From Dugong dugon (taxonomy: Eukaryota; Chordata; Mammalia; Sirenia; Dugongidae), in NCBI GenBank assembly GCA_030035585.1, contig CM057481.1, forward strand, positions 57,669,128 to 57,733,127: a stretch of DNA of 64,000 bases. Reading direction: 5' to 3'. Under the pieces are notes generated by a model that was not told the origin of the DNA, did not search any database, and saw nothing but the letters and a program-made list of their open reading frames with translations. How positions within the stretch are numbered: position 1 is the stretch's first letter; the number at the start of each line of letters is the position of its first letter. Positions 32,986-45,365 of this stretch are shown here, one piece after another. The position numbers and the translations under genes were made by a program.

Positions 32986-33598
32986 TGTAGTTCACTGCAA
33001 CATCTCACAGAACTCACAACCCTGTATCAAGGAAATGGCTCATGTGGTGTGGAGGCTGGCAAGTCCCAAATCCGTGGATCAGGTGTAGGCTTCTCCTGAC
33101 TCATGTGGCCACAGGGGCCGATGAATACAAATCAACAGGCCAGGCAACAGGCTACTGGCTTACAAGGCTGCGGAAGCTGGTGAATCAGGTCAGGCAATAG
33201 GCTGCTGGCTCACGGGGCTGTGGAAGCTGGCGAATCCCAGAATCGACAGGTCAGATGGCAGGCCGATGGCTCAAGTATCAAGAACCAGAGGTCAGAGAGT
33301 GATGATCCAGATGCAGAGAGGGAGCCTCACCAGAGCACCCACACATATACATTAGATGCAGGCCACACTCCAGGGAGGGGCGTGACTTGAGTAAGAGTGG
33401 GACCGAGTCACTCCCTTCTTCAAGGCTGTGACTCAAGATACACCCTATACTAATCCTGCCTCACTAACATATAGAGGTTAGGATTTACAACACACAAAAT
33501 GGAGGATAATTAAGATAATTAGATCACAAAATGGAGGACAGCCACACAATACTTAGAATCATGGCCTAGCCAAGCTGACATGTAACTCTAACCATCAC
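32986..33598 (-). mobile_element. Afrotherian-type LTR, probably antisense
   Basis: Begins TGTAGTTCACTGC and ends ACCATCAC, with GGGTTC on both sides (32980-32985, 33599-33604). The right third (TAGAGGTTAGGATTTACAAC, AATCATGGCCTAGCCAAGCT) parallels the end of the solo LTR at 6162-6659 (TAGAGTTTACAGCACATAAG, GATCATGATCCAGCCAAGTT), so the two belong to related families. Internally, 33046-33270 contains two or three similar units built on AGGCTGGCAAGTCCC / GGAAGCTGGTGAATC. The last base departs from the TG...CA rule. Confidence 0.68.
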
Positions 33599-33604
33599 GG
33601 GTTC

Positions 33605-34025
33605 CATATACCTTTTTTGCAAGTCACACTCAGTCATTGTTTGTGAGTCACAATGACTTTGGCTAGAAAGGCCATATTAAGTAATTCATTGCTCAGCGGG
33701 TCAAACCAAGTGAAATAGTGCCCCAAGTACCAAATATACTAGAAGTCCAAGTTTTCAAAAATATATCTTTATTAGAACATATACATCTCTGTTCACAACA
33801 AATATAGTTTTGTCAAAGAGTAAATTGGAACTTCTGTTAAATTTAAAGGAAAGAGATTTACTGAAGGAACAGAGCCGACCAGATGGGGTAGCACTTCGTG
33901 AGGAATCACCAAAGTGCTCAGTGGAAGGAATTTTTCACAGTGTTTTTAAGTACAAAAAATCCAGGAACTTACAGGAAGAAATTCTGATCGGTTGACATTT
34001 ACAAAATTATGATTTAACAGGCACG
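33605..34025. other. No feature recognised
   Basis: Unique-looking. A 61-codon ORF at 33810 is not supported. Confidence 0.4.
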
Positions 34026-34036
34026 AGACAATTGCA

Positions 34037-34190
34037 GGAAACCTGGTGGTGTAGTAGGTAAGTGCTGCAGCTGCTAACCAAAAGGTCAGCAGTTCGAATC
34101 CACTGGGCATCCATTGGAAACTCTATGGGGCAGTTCTGCTCTGTCCTATAGGGTCGCTGTGAGTCAGAATGGACTGATGGCAACAGGTTT
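34037..34190 (+). mobile_element. AfroSINE
   Basis: Sense AfroSINE with exact duplications AGACAATTGCA at 34026-34036 and 34191-34201. Head AACCTGGTGGTGTAGTAGGT, B box GGTCAGCAGTTCGAATCC, end GATGGCAACAGGTTT. Confidence 0.95.
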
Positions 34191-34201
34191 AGACAATTGC
34201 A

Positions 34202-36726
34202 ATGTCCCTGAAGCATTTTTTTGTTAATCATAGAGTTTGAGTCACTGCTTGTTAATCCACGGATATTTGGGGGCATAGCCTGAGGGAATACCCTTTCCAG
34301 GAACGTGCTGTGATAGGAAGAGAGGGAAGGGAAGGAGAGTACAAAAGCTAATAAACAGCAAAAAAATGGAGTTCAGCCTACATCTTTGGCAGAAGCCTAT
34401 CCTTATGCCAAGCACCTAGAATTTTCGGGCACCTTTACAACCACTTAGGGCTCCTTCACAGTTTCAGGGACCGCTTTTGGGAGATAGTTTTTCATATACT
34501 TACATTACAGATAGTACTTAAAGAGGTTCACTCTAAAATGCAAGAGGGAGAGAACATTAAACTGTGTTAAACGGTCAGTGCAAATTCCATTTGGCTGTGT
34601 GCGTGTTTGTTTCTAAGTGAAGTTATTTAAGGGAAAAGAGAAGTCGTAATTGAGAAAAGCATATAATGTTCTTTTGTCTGTATTTGATTGGTTTCAAAAA
34701 ACTGCCTGATTACTTTTAGACTCCATTTTCCTTTTTTAAAAAATCAAATTGTAGAAGAATGTTTTCTTTACTTTGACTAGCTTCCCTGTTCCTGCAACCT
34801 TAGGGCCGTATATGTATGGAGCAACACTGGGCTAAAATAATAGGTATTCTTTTTAATCTGTAAGATAATGCGTGTACATTCTTCCACTGTATACTAAGAG
34901 CTGCTGCAATTTGAGCTATGCAGTAATGTTGTATTTTCATTTTCCCTGAATTTACTGATGTCTATAAATAAAGGCCACAACTTACTTTAATGATAAAAAA
35001 CCCATTATCACTGTGTGGTGGAGATACGGTATTATCATTACTACCATTAACAACTGCTGGTGTTAATAATACATATTTTCAGCTTCATCCCAGAGCAGTC
35101 TGCATTTGGAGCAAAAGATTGACGTATGGTCTTTTAACCGTATTCTCTCAATGTTTTGTTCTAAAGGGAAATAATAGTAAAAAGATCCTGAAAATAGATT
35201 GTTAGGTTCTAAGTCTATATTATAACAGCAAACTGTGTTCATGGAGGTGTACTTGTGATTTGCTGAGGATTGCAGAGAACATTGGCCCTCGAAGCTTCTT
35301 CAGCTGTAGCTACACTACCCAGTGGAGGAGAGATATTACTGTCATTTGCGTTTTCTCCCTCTCAAGAGAATATATAGAAATGCAGGCAAGTGGAAGAAAA
35401 GCCATTATAGGGTTGACCTTGAGTCTTTTCTACTCCATTTGGAAATACAAGTAAATATTCACAGATTTGTATATTGGACTATTATCAATTATTTGTAATA
35501 GACCTGCCTTACAACTGATGGGACACATGAAGAATCCCATTTGAGAACTAGTATAAAATGAGATTGGATTTGGCCTGGACCTTTTTTGGTGAAGTTTTCC
35601 TGCCAATTTATTTGGAATGGAAAGAGGAAAGGAATGAAGCCGTTGCATCTCATCCAGCCATGTGGCAGTGCGTATATGCCCACAGACATAAAAAACTTAA
35701 TAAACGAAGAAAGAAAGAAAAGAGGAAGCACTTGCTTTGTATTTAGATTTCACTACCATCTGCCCCTCTCCTCAACCAGTATGAAATATCATGGCTGGCC
35801 TTCCCCTTCTCCCATTCCAAGTGTTCAAAAATAATTTTGACAGCTCTTTCTGTGTGGTACCCAGTATCCAATTTTAAATTGAAATTATTTTAGGTGTATT
35901 TTAGTTCATGATCCTGGAAGACAGCAATAATACTTATGACCTTTGTTTATATATGTGTGAATTTGTGTATACTTTTTTGCTTTTTAAAAAGATTTTGTGT
36001 ATGGGTGTGTGTGTATTTTTGCCTTTCGAGGAGATTTTTAACCAATTAGTTTATTTGATCAATTTGCATATGTAGTAGTCACTCTACTTTAATGATTTGG
36101 GGTTGCAAGATCAGCTCACTGGAGACCTGTTTCTTCCCATGTACTTTGTCAACCTCTAGATATGTCGTGGCATGCTGCGCTTGTCCTCATTGCTCAATTA
36201 GACTGACTTCCCATAGATAGAAAGATTTTTTTCCTTTACTTTTTTTTTCTTTTCTTTTTTCTAAGCAGAACTAAAGCTAATTATTAAACTAGAAAGCAGA
36301 CAGTTAAAAAGCTGTATTTTATAGATGCTTTTATACAACTAGACTTCACTAACCATCTCAGTGCAAATTAGCTCCGTTTTCACTAAATCCTGCACCTTAC
36401 AGTCCCTCACTAAGGTGACCCTGGTTTAGTCTTCAGACCTTTAATTTACTCCATCTCTAGATTTATTGTTAGTTCTCTGGGGAGCTATCTGTCCCTCTGG
36501 GTTTTTGAGCAGTTTGCTCAATCAGCTAATGTGGTAGACATGTTCTATCTTAGTACTCAGTTTCTACCTCATTTTTCAGTTCCCTTTAGAAAGAAATGGC
36601 CTTTCTTCCTCCACACAGCTGCTGAAAAAGAGAAAAGTCACTCAGTAACTGGAACCAGGGCCTCAGTCTCCTCTCTTCTACAGCTGGAAAAGATTCCTCC
36701 TCTCAATTCCTACCCTTTACCTCAAA
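34202..36726. other. Long unique stretch, no feature recognised
   Basis: About 2.5 kb with no interspersed repeat that I can name. Overlapping ORFs of 60-82 codons on both strands at 35430-35834 have no family signature. A T-rich pyrimidine tract sits at 36231-36262. Confidence 0.4.
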
Positions 36727-36819
36727 CCAAAAAAAGCTAACCAGTTACCATCAGTTGATTCCGGCCTTTTTATTATTGAGAAGGCATTGCGCTTACTTTC
36801 TGAAATTTCTTTAAAAGAA

Positions 36820-36962
36820 AAAACAAACATTGCTGTCAGGTCGATTCTGACTTACAGCGACCCTACAGGACAGAGTAGAACTTCCCCATAGGGTTTCCAG
36901 GGAGCGGCCAGTGGGTTCAAACTGCCTACCTTTTGTAGCAGCAAAGCTCTTAGTCACTGCTC
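36820..36962 (-). mobile_element. AfroSINE (with a detached tail fragment)
   Basis: Antisense AfroSINE (AACATTGCTGTCAGGTCGAT, ACAGGACAGAGTAGAACTTC, head GCTCTTAGTCACTGCTCC, truncated). A separate fragment of an AfroSINE tail (GCTAACCAGTTACCATCAGT) lies at about 36735-36763, so two copies may have been present. Confidence 0.88.
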
Positions 36963-37399
36963 CTTTGATCCTGTTCAACCAATTCTAACCGCAGATTAGA
37001 TCACAACTGGTAAATGGAATGAGAAAATAAACTTCAAGTAGTATTCCTGCTAAATGTTTTAAAACTCATAAACAAGAGTATGGGGAAGCCATATGAAGTA
37101 GTTTCTCTTGGAGGTCAACATTAGGATGTTTAATATGGTTACAGAGTAATATTTTATGGGGGTGACTTTTATAGAAATGTTATTTTGAAATCTTATTAGA
37201 GGGAATGGCCAGCATCAATTTTCCCCTAGAAGTACAGTGAAAAGGACAGACAGTAGACCGACAGACTCTCTGTTAAATTAGACTAGAACAGCCCAGTTAA
37301 CTTAGACTAGAACAGCCCAGTGTGACAAAGTAGCATCTCAATTTTATTTCTTACCCATTTAGGGGATTTTAAGAAGATAAAGCTTACATTAGGAATTCC

Positions 37400-37810
37400 T
37401 TGAAATTAATTCAATTTAATAAATGTGTACCAAGCTCCTATTCCTTTTAAAACTCTGCCTTTGGTGTTTGCTGGAAGGGGCTGCTAGGTGGAAGGGTTAC
37501 AAAAATGACTAAGGTTTCATTTCTGCCCTCAAGAAGTTCAGAGATGGGAGAGAGAGTCATATAATATGGTTATTTGACAAGAGTTCTATATATAGTCTGA
37601 TGGTAGAAGCATAGGAATATAAAAGAGAGAAATATGAACTGGAGTGACCTTTTATAAAAACTGGAGACTTAGAACCTGGCACATAGGGGTCACCATACTG
37701 GATGAGTGTAAGGGGTAATTATGCCTGGAGAGGTCAGTCAAAAGAAGAACCTGGCCGTGAAACTTGAACGACAGGCAAGATTTGACCAGGTGAAGATAAT
37801 GGAATAGATA
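37400..37810 (-). mobile_element. L2 LINE, antisense, diverged
   Basis: TTCTGCCCTCAAGAAGTTCA and GAGAGAGAGTCATATAATAT, then AGGCAAGATTTGACCAGGTG and AAGATAATGGAATAGATA follow reversed L2 3' sequence. Just before it, 37273-37322 holds two direct copies of the 20-mer TTAGACTAGAACAGCCCAGT. Confidence 0.55.
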
Positions 37811-39138
37811 AATAATCTTGTGTAGCTGGAACATTCACAGCTAGCCATAGAAAATTTCCTTCACAGGGTTTTACCACTGCATGTGAGTTTGTGTCTGAAG
37901 TTAGACCATTTTTATGGTAGCCTTGGTGCTCATCAAACCTATTATTATCACCTACAGTATTGCCTTGGACACCCAGGATATAGCATTTACAAAGACCAAC
38001 CACTGTCTATGAGAAGATCTCTATCTAGTATACTACGCAGCTAGTTACTTTCGGCTTGTTTATTGAAACAAGTCTAGTAAACCAGTAGAATAATGACTAG
38101 CAACCAGTGCTGCCAGATTTGCAGGTAAAGATATTTGTTGTCATCTGCCAAGGGTATAATTGAATAGGTTCTTAGCCCACCCGGTGGTCTCCTATTGTTA
38201 AATTTGGCCCCTGCTACAGCACCTTTTTGACAGCTCAAAAATGCTGTTGGGACAAAGGGAACCTGAGTAGACCATCCATCATTCCCTCCCTGCCCTTCAT
38301 AATGTCAGTCACCCTCACGCTACCACTAGGGAGAGCAAACATGGTCTCCATTGCCCAAGCAAGCTGCTGGTTCCTGACTCCTGCATGATTATTATTTATT
38401 TGTGTGTAGTTTGTGTTTGAAGGTTGTATTGACTTTTCTTACCCCATTGGAAGGAAAATTCAGTTGACCACATTGGTTGCAGGGATATAATTTGCCCAAA
38501 GATTGACTGTTGGCCAGTTGCTTCCTTGATAACAATGCCCTTCCAAAACCAGGCATTCATGCCCATGAACAGTAAAGACAGTCTGGGTTTTGAGTTGGTG
38601 ACCTGGTTTCTATTGTTAACTCTCCTGTCAAGGACCTCTGTTACTTGAAGTTATTTTAAAACCTGATTTTACAGCAACAGATTCAGTGTCACATATGAAT
38701 TGGTGGGTGACTTCTAAAGGAAAATGATTTTTACTGAAAAGAGAAGAGTAGTAATGACATAAAACATAAATCTGTGATTACTGTAGGTGACTAGAACTAT
38801 TAATAATCAGAGTATTACTCAGAGAAAAACTATCCTGTCCATCTGATAATACCTGCTGTATAAAACTTTTGTTCAATTTCATTATAATGGGGCTAATAAG
38901 CAGGAAGAGATCCTATTGTGACTTACATTTTTAATGTCATTTCATTATTTTTATGTTTTTAAAGTAGCAAAATGATGCTTGGTCAAGTAGATTCTTTTGT
39001 CACCTATTTTAATTAACAAATTTTTTGTTATTAAGGAATGAAGTATTTATAAATGAGACATTTTGATGCTGGAGAAGTTTGCTTTCTTAAATATGTTACA
39101 TATGTTTTTTGAAATCTTATTTTAATGTTTTTTATTCA
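37811..39138. other. No feature recognised
   Basis: Unique sequence. Nothing supported. Confidence 0.4.
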
Positions 39139-39187
39139 GTATTATCCAAAAGAAAGGATTTTTTTAATCCTTTCTCTTGGATAATGC
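39139..39187. repeat. Near-perfect inverted repeat (hairpin)
   Basis: Arms ATTATCCAAAAGAAAGGATT (39141-39160) and AATCCTTTCTCTTGGATAAT (39166-39185) pair with one mismatch (a G-T wobble on one strand) around a loop of five T. One G-T and one G-C pair extend the stem outward. No TA or longer target duplication was found, so it is not clearly a MITE. Confidence 0.85.
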
Positions 39188-40110
39188 AAAAGTAAATTTC
39201 AGACAAGTCCATGTTTACAATTCTGAATAAATGGAGTTTGAAATGAGTTTTGTTTGTGCAAAAGGACATTATTAGCATTTTGAGTAATAATCAGATCAGT
39301 CTTTCAACCAACATGTTTTATTTGCTGTCAAAATTTTTTTTTTTTTTTTTGCAATTATACAAACCAATTTTAATGACCCCAGGTGCTAATAAGACATTAG
39401 ATTTTATAAGTAGTGAAATAATAGTGACTAAAAGTATTGTTACTTGTTTGCTTGTTTTGTTTGTTCATATTTTAGCTCAGGAAAAAGGTATTTTAAAATG
39501 TGAAAACTTGACAGTTCTCTATGCTTGTCTAACCTTCTGGATTAAAACTCCTTAACATTCTTTACTACTCCATTCTTTTACTACTTCTTTTACATGAGAG
39601 TTATGTCTTACGTATTTTAAGTGAGTCAGTAAATGTGTTATGTTCTATATTATAGGAAGGCAAAATCTTCAGTTGGAACTACTCTCAAAGTATACATTAA
39701 ACTTCCTTGGAGCTGACGGTAACGTTTTACAGGTCTCAATTTGAGACTAAATTTCTTTTAGTTTGTTGGAAAACTCAGTAGCCCTGATGTCAAGCAATGC
39801 ATGGTGTCCAGTGAAAAGCCAATTTACTCCAAGGATCCCTATATTAATTTTAAGAATAATTAACACTCTTGAAATGTAGACATGAGACAATCCACTAATA
39901 CCATGAAGATCGTATTCTATGTACCCAGAATGATGCTAAGTGCAAGAAGGCAATACCAAATAAAACAGGAAACTCCTTTCACTGTAATTAGAAAGATAAA
40001 GTAAATCCGTGAGTCAGTTAGGAAGCCATAGATCATAGTAATCATATATGGCATTGAATTTAAAACTAGAAGAGCGTTTAATCAGATGTTGAATGATTAT
40101 CTGGTTAAAA
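39188..40110. other. No feature recognised
   Basis: AT-rich, with a poly-T run at 39333-39350. No supported gene. Confidence 0.4.
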
Positions 40111-40114
40111 GTGA

Positions 40115-41625
40115 CCTATACATCTCTGGCCAATTGATTTTTGACTCATTTGGGAAAGAATAATGTCTTCAATAAATGGTTCTAGAACAATTCAATCTCC
40201 AATGCAAAAGAATGAAGTTGTACCAGTACGTCACACCATATATTAAAATTAACTCAAAATGAATCAGTGACCTAAACATAAGAACTAACATCGTACAACT
40301 CTTAGCAATGGATTCTTAGATATGACACCAAAATCAAGAGCAACAAAAGAAAAAACAGATAGATTGGACTTTATCAAAATGACAAATTTTTGTGCATCAA
40401 AGGACTTTATCAACAAAGTGAAGAGACAGTGTAGAAATTGGGTGAAGATATCTTGGAACCATTTATCTGATAAGGGTTTAATATCCAGACTATATAAGAA
40501 ATTTACACAACTCAACAACAAAAAGACAAACAACTCAGTTAAAAAATGAGCAAAGGACTGTAACAGACATTTCACTGAAGAACATATGCAGCTGGCCAAT
40601 AAGCACATGAAAAGATGCTCAGGGTCATTAGTCATTGTTCTTCCATGTTGTGGATTCTGACTTATAGTAAACCCATGTGATACAGTAGAAGTACCCCCCA
40701 TAGAGTTTCCTAGACTGTAATCTTTACAGAAGCAGACTGCCACATCTTTCTCCTGTGGAGTGGCTGGGTGGGTTCAAACTAGCAACATTTGGGTTAGCAG
40801 TGAAGCCCTTAACCACTGCACCACCAGTGCTTCTTTCATTAGTCATTAGAGAAGTGCAAATCAAAATCACAGTGAAATATCACCTCACACTCAACACGAT
40901 AGCTATTATCAGGAAAAAAAAAAAGAGGGAGAAGGGGACTAATAAATGTTGGTGAAGATGTAGAGAAATTGGAACTGTCATCCTTTGCTGGTAGGATTGT
41001 AAAATAGTGCAGCCGCTATGGAAAATACTTTGGCAGTTCCTCAAAAAGTTAAACACGGAATTACCATATAATCCAGAAATTTTACTTCTACATATATACT
41101 CAAAAGAATTGAAAGCAGGAACACAAGCAGATGCAGCACTATTCACCATAGCCAAAATGTGGAAACAGCTCGTGTCCATCAACAGTTAAATGGATAAACA
41201 AAATGTGGTCTATCCATACAATGGAATGTTATTCCATCATAAAGAGAAATGAAATTCAGATACATACTACGACGTGGATGAACCTTGAAATGTCAGCCAC
41301 AAAAAGACAAATATTATATGATCCCACTTATCTGTCCCACTAGGTGAAATATCACAGAGGATATCTAGATGAAGTATCTAGAAGTGGCAAATGCACAGGA
41401 CAAAAGTTTATTAATAGTTATCAGGGACCAAGGGGAGGAGGAAATGCTAGTTTTGCCAAGGAGTACTGAATTTCGATTTGGGGTAATGTAGAAGTTTTGG
41501 AAATGGTAGCACAACATGATATATGTAATTAATGTCACTGGATTGTATACTTAAAAGTGGTTAAAAAGACAAACTACATATTTTGCAACAAAATTTTTTT
41601 TTAAAAAAAAGGGAAAAAATAAATG
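40115..41625 (+). pseudogene. Old L1: ORF2 C-terminus and 3' UTR, interrupted by AfroSINE
   Basis: Decayed L1 ORF2 end. Recognisable segments: DRLDFIKMTNFCASKDF near 40360, ISWNHLSDKGLISRLYK at 40450, KKFTQLNNKKTNNSVKK at 40500, REVQIKITVKYHLTL at 40845, AVWKIL-QFLKKLNTELPYNPEILLL at 41010-41080. The 3' part includes the WKQLVSINS-like stretch (41165), the TMECYS-like region (41220) and an A-rich end at about 41600. An AfroSINE splits the frame at 40637-40836. The 152-codon minus-strand ORF across the left part is an antisense shadow. Confidence 0.88.
40637..40836 (-). mobile_element. AfroSINE nested in L1
   Basis: Antisense AfroSINE, exactly bounded by CATTAGTCATT at 40626-40636 and 40837-40847. 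Middle GTAATCTTTACAGAAGCAGA, head AAGCCCTTAACCACTGCACC. Confidence 0.95.
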
Positions 41626-42029
41626 ACATAATTATCAAAGTGTTAAAAGAAAAATCTAGTTTTTTTAAAAAGTGAGGAGAAAGGACTGGTAATTGTGGTT
41701 TGAAGACACTGGGTAGGTATAATAAGCTGAATCTGGAAGCAAGTAAAGTGGAAGAGTTGAAGAGAAGGTAGACTTTTTAAGAATGGATGATCAAGCATGA
41801 AAGGATTATAGAGAGATTGTTGAGATAGGAAAAAAGAGGAAGGTAGACAAGATACTCAGCTGGATAAGAATGGGCTAACTCATGAACGTCACAGAAAGCT
41901 GTTGTCACTTTTCTATTCATTGTTGTCCTTAAGCAGTATTCATTTGGAGTCTCCCATCAAGCACTGATAGTAGCGATAAAGGTGCTGAAGGTGCTGGTAG
42001 TGGTAGTAGTATTAGGAATAGCCAACCAG
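41626..42029. other. No feature recognised
   Basis: Purine-rich in part; a (GGTGCT)-like patch at 41980. Nothing supported. Confidence 0.4.
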
Positions 42030-42200
42030 GCATTGGCCTGTTGCACTGTTTATGATTATTGTACCTTAAGGCATTGTTATCTGTTTTACAGCCAAGGAAA
42101 GGAAGCTTAAAAGAGGTTCGTAACTCATCTAAGACGACAGGAGCTAGTTTGTGGTAAAGCCAGAATTGGAACTCAGACAATTTTACATCATAGTCCGCAT
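42030..42200 (-). mobile_element. MIR SINE, antisense, diverged
   Basis: ATCTGTTTTACAGCCAAGGA, AAGGAAGCTTAAAAGAGGTT, CGTAACTCATCTAAGACGAC, AAGCCAGAATTGGAACTCAG. Confidence 0.7.
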
Positions 42201-43627
42201 TCTTAAATGTGTTCCTCTGTTACCTTTTAAGGGCGGTAAGTAGCTGCAGAAAGCAGCAATTCCGACTCAGCATTTTGGACCTACATGCTTGGAGGGGCAG
42301 TGATAACTAGTGTCCATCCAAAGGCGGATAATTAGGATGATGAAAGAATCCCTGTGAACAGAAATAGAGACTTTGAGAAGATAACCATGTTTGTGAGAAA
42401 AAGGATAAATTTGGCTTTCTATCCCCTTTTGTTCTCATCTCCAATCCCAATGTACTCAGTTCCCTGACCGTTATATAATTATAGAGATTGAGCAAATTGC
42501 ACAGAAATGTTTAAGTGAATTACAAGATTATTCCAGTTGGATGGGACTATTTTTGCCAATGACAGAGTTCCTAACACATGTAATTCAGTTGTCTTTTCTG
42601 AATGAAACATCATCTGCTTCTTTATTTCGATAAAGCAGTCCTTGAAGACTTGTAATACCAAAACAGTATCATGGTACCTACCAATTTCTGCATTTGCATT
42701 TGGACCAAACGTGAGGTCCTTTACAGACTTCATGAAGTGAAGGAACAGGAGGAGAAGTTGGCATGTGGTTAGTATTATTATTAGTCTGATATTGGTCTGG
42801 GCCTAAATAACAAAATGCAGTATTTCTTCTGTTCTAGAATCCCAACTATTGAAAGATATGCCACTATTTTAATAACAGTGTTTCAGGGACAAAACCCACT
42901 TCAGTAAGGAACACATCCATTCTAAGATGGATTTTGAGTTCAGAAATGTTAAAATGTCTGAAGACTTTTATCTTAGAGTAGAGGAAATAAAGAAATACTG
43001 CCCCTAGTCTTTACAAAGTCTTGTGTGTTGGGGGCGGGAGAGGGGGGAGATAACCAGATAAATGTTGGTAAAGGCAACATGATTTGTGATTATTTGGGTT
43101 CTAGAGTGTGAGGGAGGGTTGAAGAGGACAGAATCAAAGACCAAGCATAGAGAAGGCCAACATAAAAATTAGTGGATATTAGGAGATGGGACTCCTAGTG
43201 TTGGGACTTGGTTCTCAATAAGCTTTGCCCTCTAATGGAGGCTGCATGAAATCATTCCTTAGAGCACACTCATTAACCATCCACAAATAGACCAGATTAA
43301 CCTTGACAGCCCAGCCCAAGGAAATCTACCTTCTTCATCCTGATAAATCTGTCTCACAGTCTCTGGCCACATTGCTCTATCTCCCACTCTCTGATCATTT
43401 TAGTAAATAATCCCATTGGAAGCTTCAGCCTGATGTGATGGGTGTCCTTGAGACTTCGTGAATGTTGACCATCCCTCTTGGTTAGATGAAGAGGCCTCTT
43501 CAGTGTAAACTATAGGCACACTGTCATCTACCTGCCCTTTAATAAGATGCATAGATAATAAAATTACATGATCATCTTCTCATAGACCTCATCCTAAGTA
43601 GGTGGTGAAGTCGCTATTAAATGATGT
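42201..43627. other. No feature recognised
   Basis: Unique-looking 1.4 kb. It contains a G-rich tract GGGGGCGGGAGAGGGGGG at 43030-43047. No exon or repeat supported. Confidence 0.4.
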
Positions 43628-43672
43628 CACCATGAGCGGGAATTGACTCAACAGCAACTGGTTTACCATTTA
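43628..43672 (+). mobile_element. AfroSINE 3' end fragment
   Basis: Only the last 45 bases remain: TGTCACCATGAGCGGGAATT, GACTCAACAGCAACTGGTTT. Confidence 0.75.
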
Positions 43673-44600
43673 TAAGGCGATACTGTTACTTGAGCTAGAT
43701 CAAGTTCACTACCAGATTACAAAATCAGTAAAGGCAGAAATAATGACTTTCTGGTCAATTTGCTCTATCCTCCCAATCTCCACATTTGACCAAAATGTTA
43801 GACACACTGTAGGACTTTAGTAAATTTTTAAAAATCTCCTTTCCTTTAATATCCTTGTAGTACGTTATTGTTCCCCAAGGCTATTTAGTGTAAAAAAATA
43901 ACCCCAAATTTTGAAGCTTAGTCTCTGAGAGTCAGGTAGAGCTAACACACACTCACTCTCTCCTATTTTGCATTTACTTGCCTCATTTGAGTAAATTTCT
44001 CCCTACCTTGAAGACATGTACATACATTTAGACTAATTAATGTGCCAGTCTTGGTTGCTTTTGTTCTAAGAATTGTAAATGCTTATCAGTGAAATATTCA
44101 AGCCCTCAACATAACCCAAAATTGGCTTTTTAAAAAAGCCTATTTTTAAAAGCGTATTTTTTAAAAGCCTATTTTAATTATTTGTTTTCAGTTCAGATTA
44201 TGTCAAAAGACGCAATTCATTTCTCCTGACAGTGTTTTTATACTCTAAACTCTTCTAATTTGCGATTCTTTTTATCAATCTTCATTTATCCACAAAAGCC
44301 AAATTTGACCGAGATTTGTAGCAGTGAGTGACAAAACATTTTCTAAACCCCATTCTCCCAGTGAATGTTACTTCATCATCTTTCATTTTTGTAGTACTAA
44401 AAAGTTTATGTAAACATATTATAGTGGAATAAAAGCAGCAGCCTGGTGCTGGGGGCAGACCTTCAGGGATCTCACGATGGGCACATTTGACTTGATTAGA
44501 CATTTAGAACATTTGGACAGGAACGTTACTCTAGGATTTCCTAAGCAGGTGATACAACTGAGGGATGAAGAGGTGTTTCTGAGGTCCTGTACCTAATACA
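43673..44600. other. No feature recognised
   Basis: AT-rich. Short repeats of TTTTTAAAAGC-TATT occur at 44128-44176. Confidence 0.4.
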
Positions 44601-44808
44601 GGAGTCCCTGTGTGGTACAAACAGTTAATGTGCTTGGCTGCTAACTGAAAAGTTAGAGGTTGGAGTCCACCCAGCGGTGCCTCAGAAGAAAGGCCTAGTG
44701 ATCTACTTCTAGAAAATCAGCCATTGAAAACCCTATGGAGCACAGTTCTACTCTGACACACATGGTTGCTATGAGTCAGAATCAACTTAACAGCAACTGG
44801 TTTGGTTT
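44601..44808 (+). mobile_element. AfroSINE, longer-middle subfamily (first of a pair)
   Basis: GGAGTCCCTGTGTGGTACAA, AGAGGTTGGAGTCCACCCAG, TCTAGAAAATCAGCCATTGA, CAGCAACTGGTTTGGTTTGG. It is directly followed by a second copy of a different subfamily in the same orientation. Confidence 0.94.
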
Positions 44809-44976
44809 GGGTGCCCTGGTGGCCTGGTGGTTAAGACCAAAAGGTCAGTGGTTTGAATCCACCAGCCGCTCCTTGGAAACCCTATGGGACTGTTCTACTC
44901 TGTCCTACAAGATCGCTGTGAGTTTGAATCGACTCAGCGGCAATGGGTGTGTGGTGTTTGTGGTTTGGTTTTGGTT
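44809..44976 (+). mobile_element. AfroSINE (second of a pair)
   Basis: GTGCCCTGGTGGCCTGGTGG, AAAAGGTCAGTGGTTTGAAT, CGACTCAGCGGCAATGGG. A few bases after the A box (the TTGGCTGCTAA equivalent) are deleted. It inserted into, or at the end of, the tail of the preceding copy. Confidence 0.93.
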
Positions 44977-45224
44977 TATATCTTATTCAAGGCAGAATAA
45001 AGATCAGAACCCATGTCTCCTTCCCTTCTGACTATTAAGGAAATGTTTTATGTGCTTATGTCTTTGTGTGTTTATTTGCTATATCATACTGCCTGAAGTA
45101 GGATTGTTTTTGGAAACCTAAAAAGGACTCCATTTATATGTGTTTAGGGTCATGCTGTACAACAGTAGTGGAGTCTAGGGTACCCTTGAGGTAGCAGGGC
45201 AGTGGGTCTTTGAATGTGGTAGGC

Positions 45225-45365
45225 AGTATATACCATACTGGGTAAGAGATTAGGCTTTGTAATCAGGTAGACTTGGATTGAAATTACAGTTCAGCTATAG
45301 GACCTTGAGCAAGTTACTAACCTCCATGAACTTCTGTATCAACATCTGAACTTACTGTGATGATA
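45225..45365 (+). mobile_element. MIR SINE
   Basis: GGTAAGAGATTAGGCTTTGT, ACTTGGATTGAAATTACAGT, ACCTTGAGCAAGTTACTAAC. Confidence 0.72.

Noticed and set aside
40285-40743. 152-codon ORF on the minus strand
   Set aside because: It runs antisense through old L1 ORF2 and into the AfroSINE, so it is not an independent gene.
43030-43047. G-rich tract as a possible G-quadruplex
   Set aside because: It has only three separate G runs unless one run is split. There is no promoter context, so the evidence is too weak.
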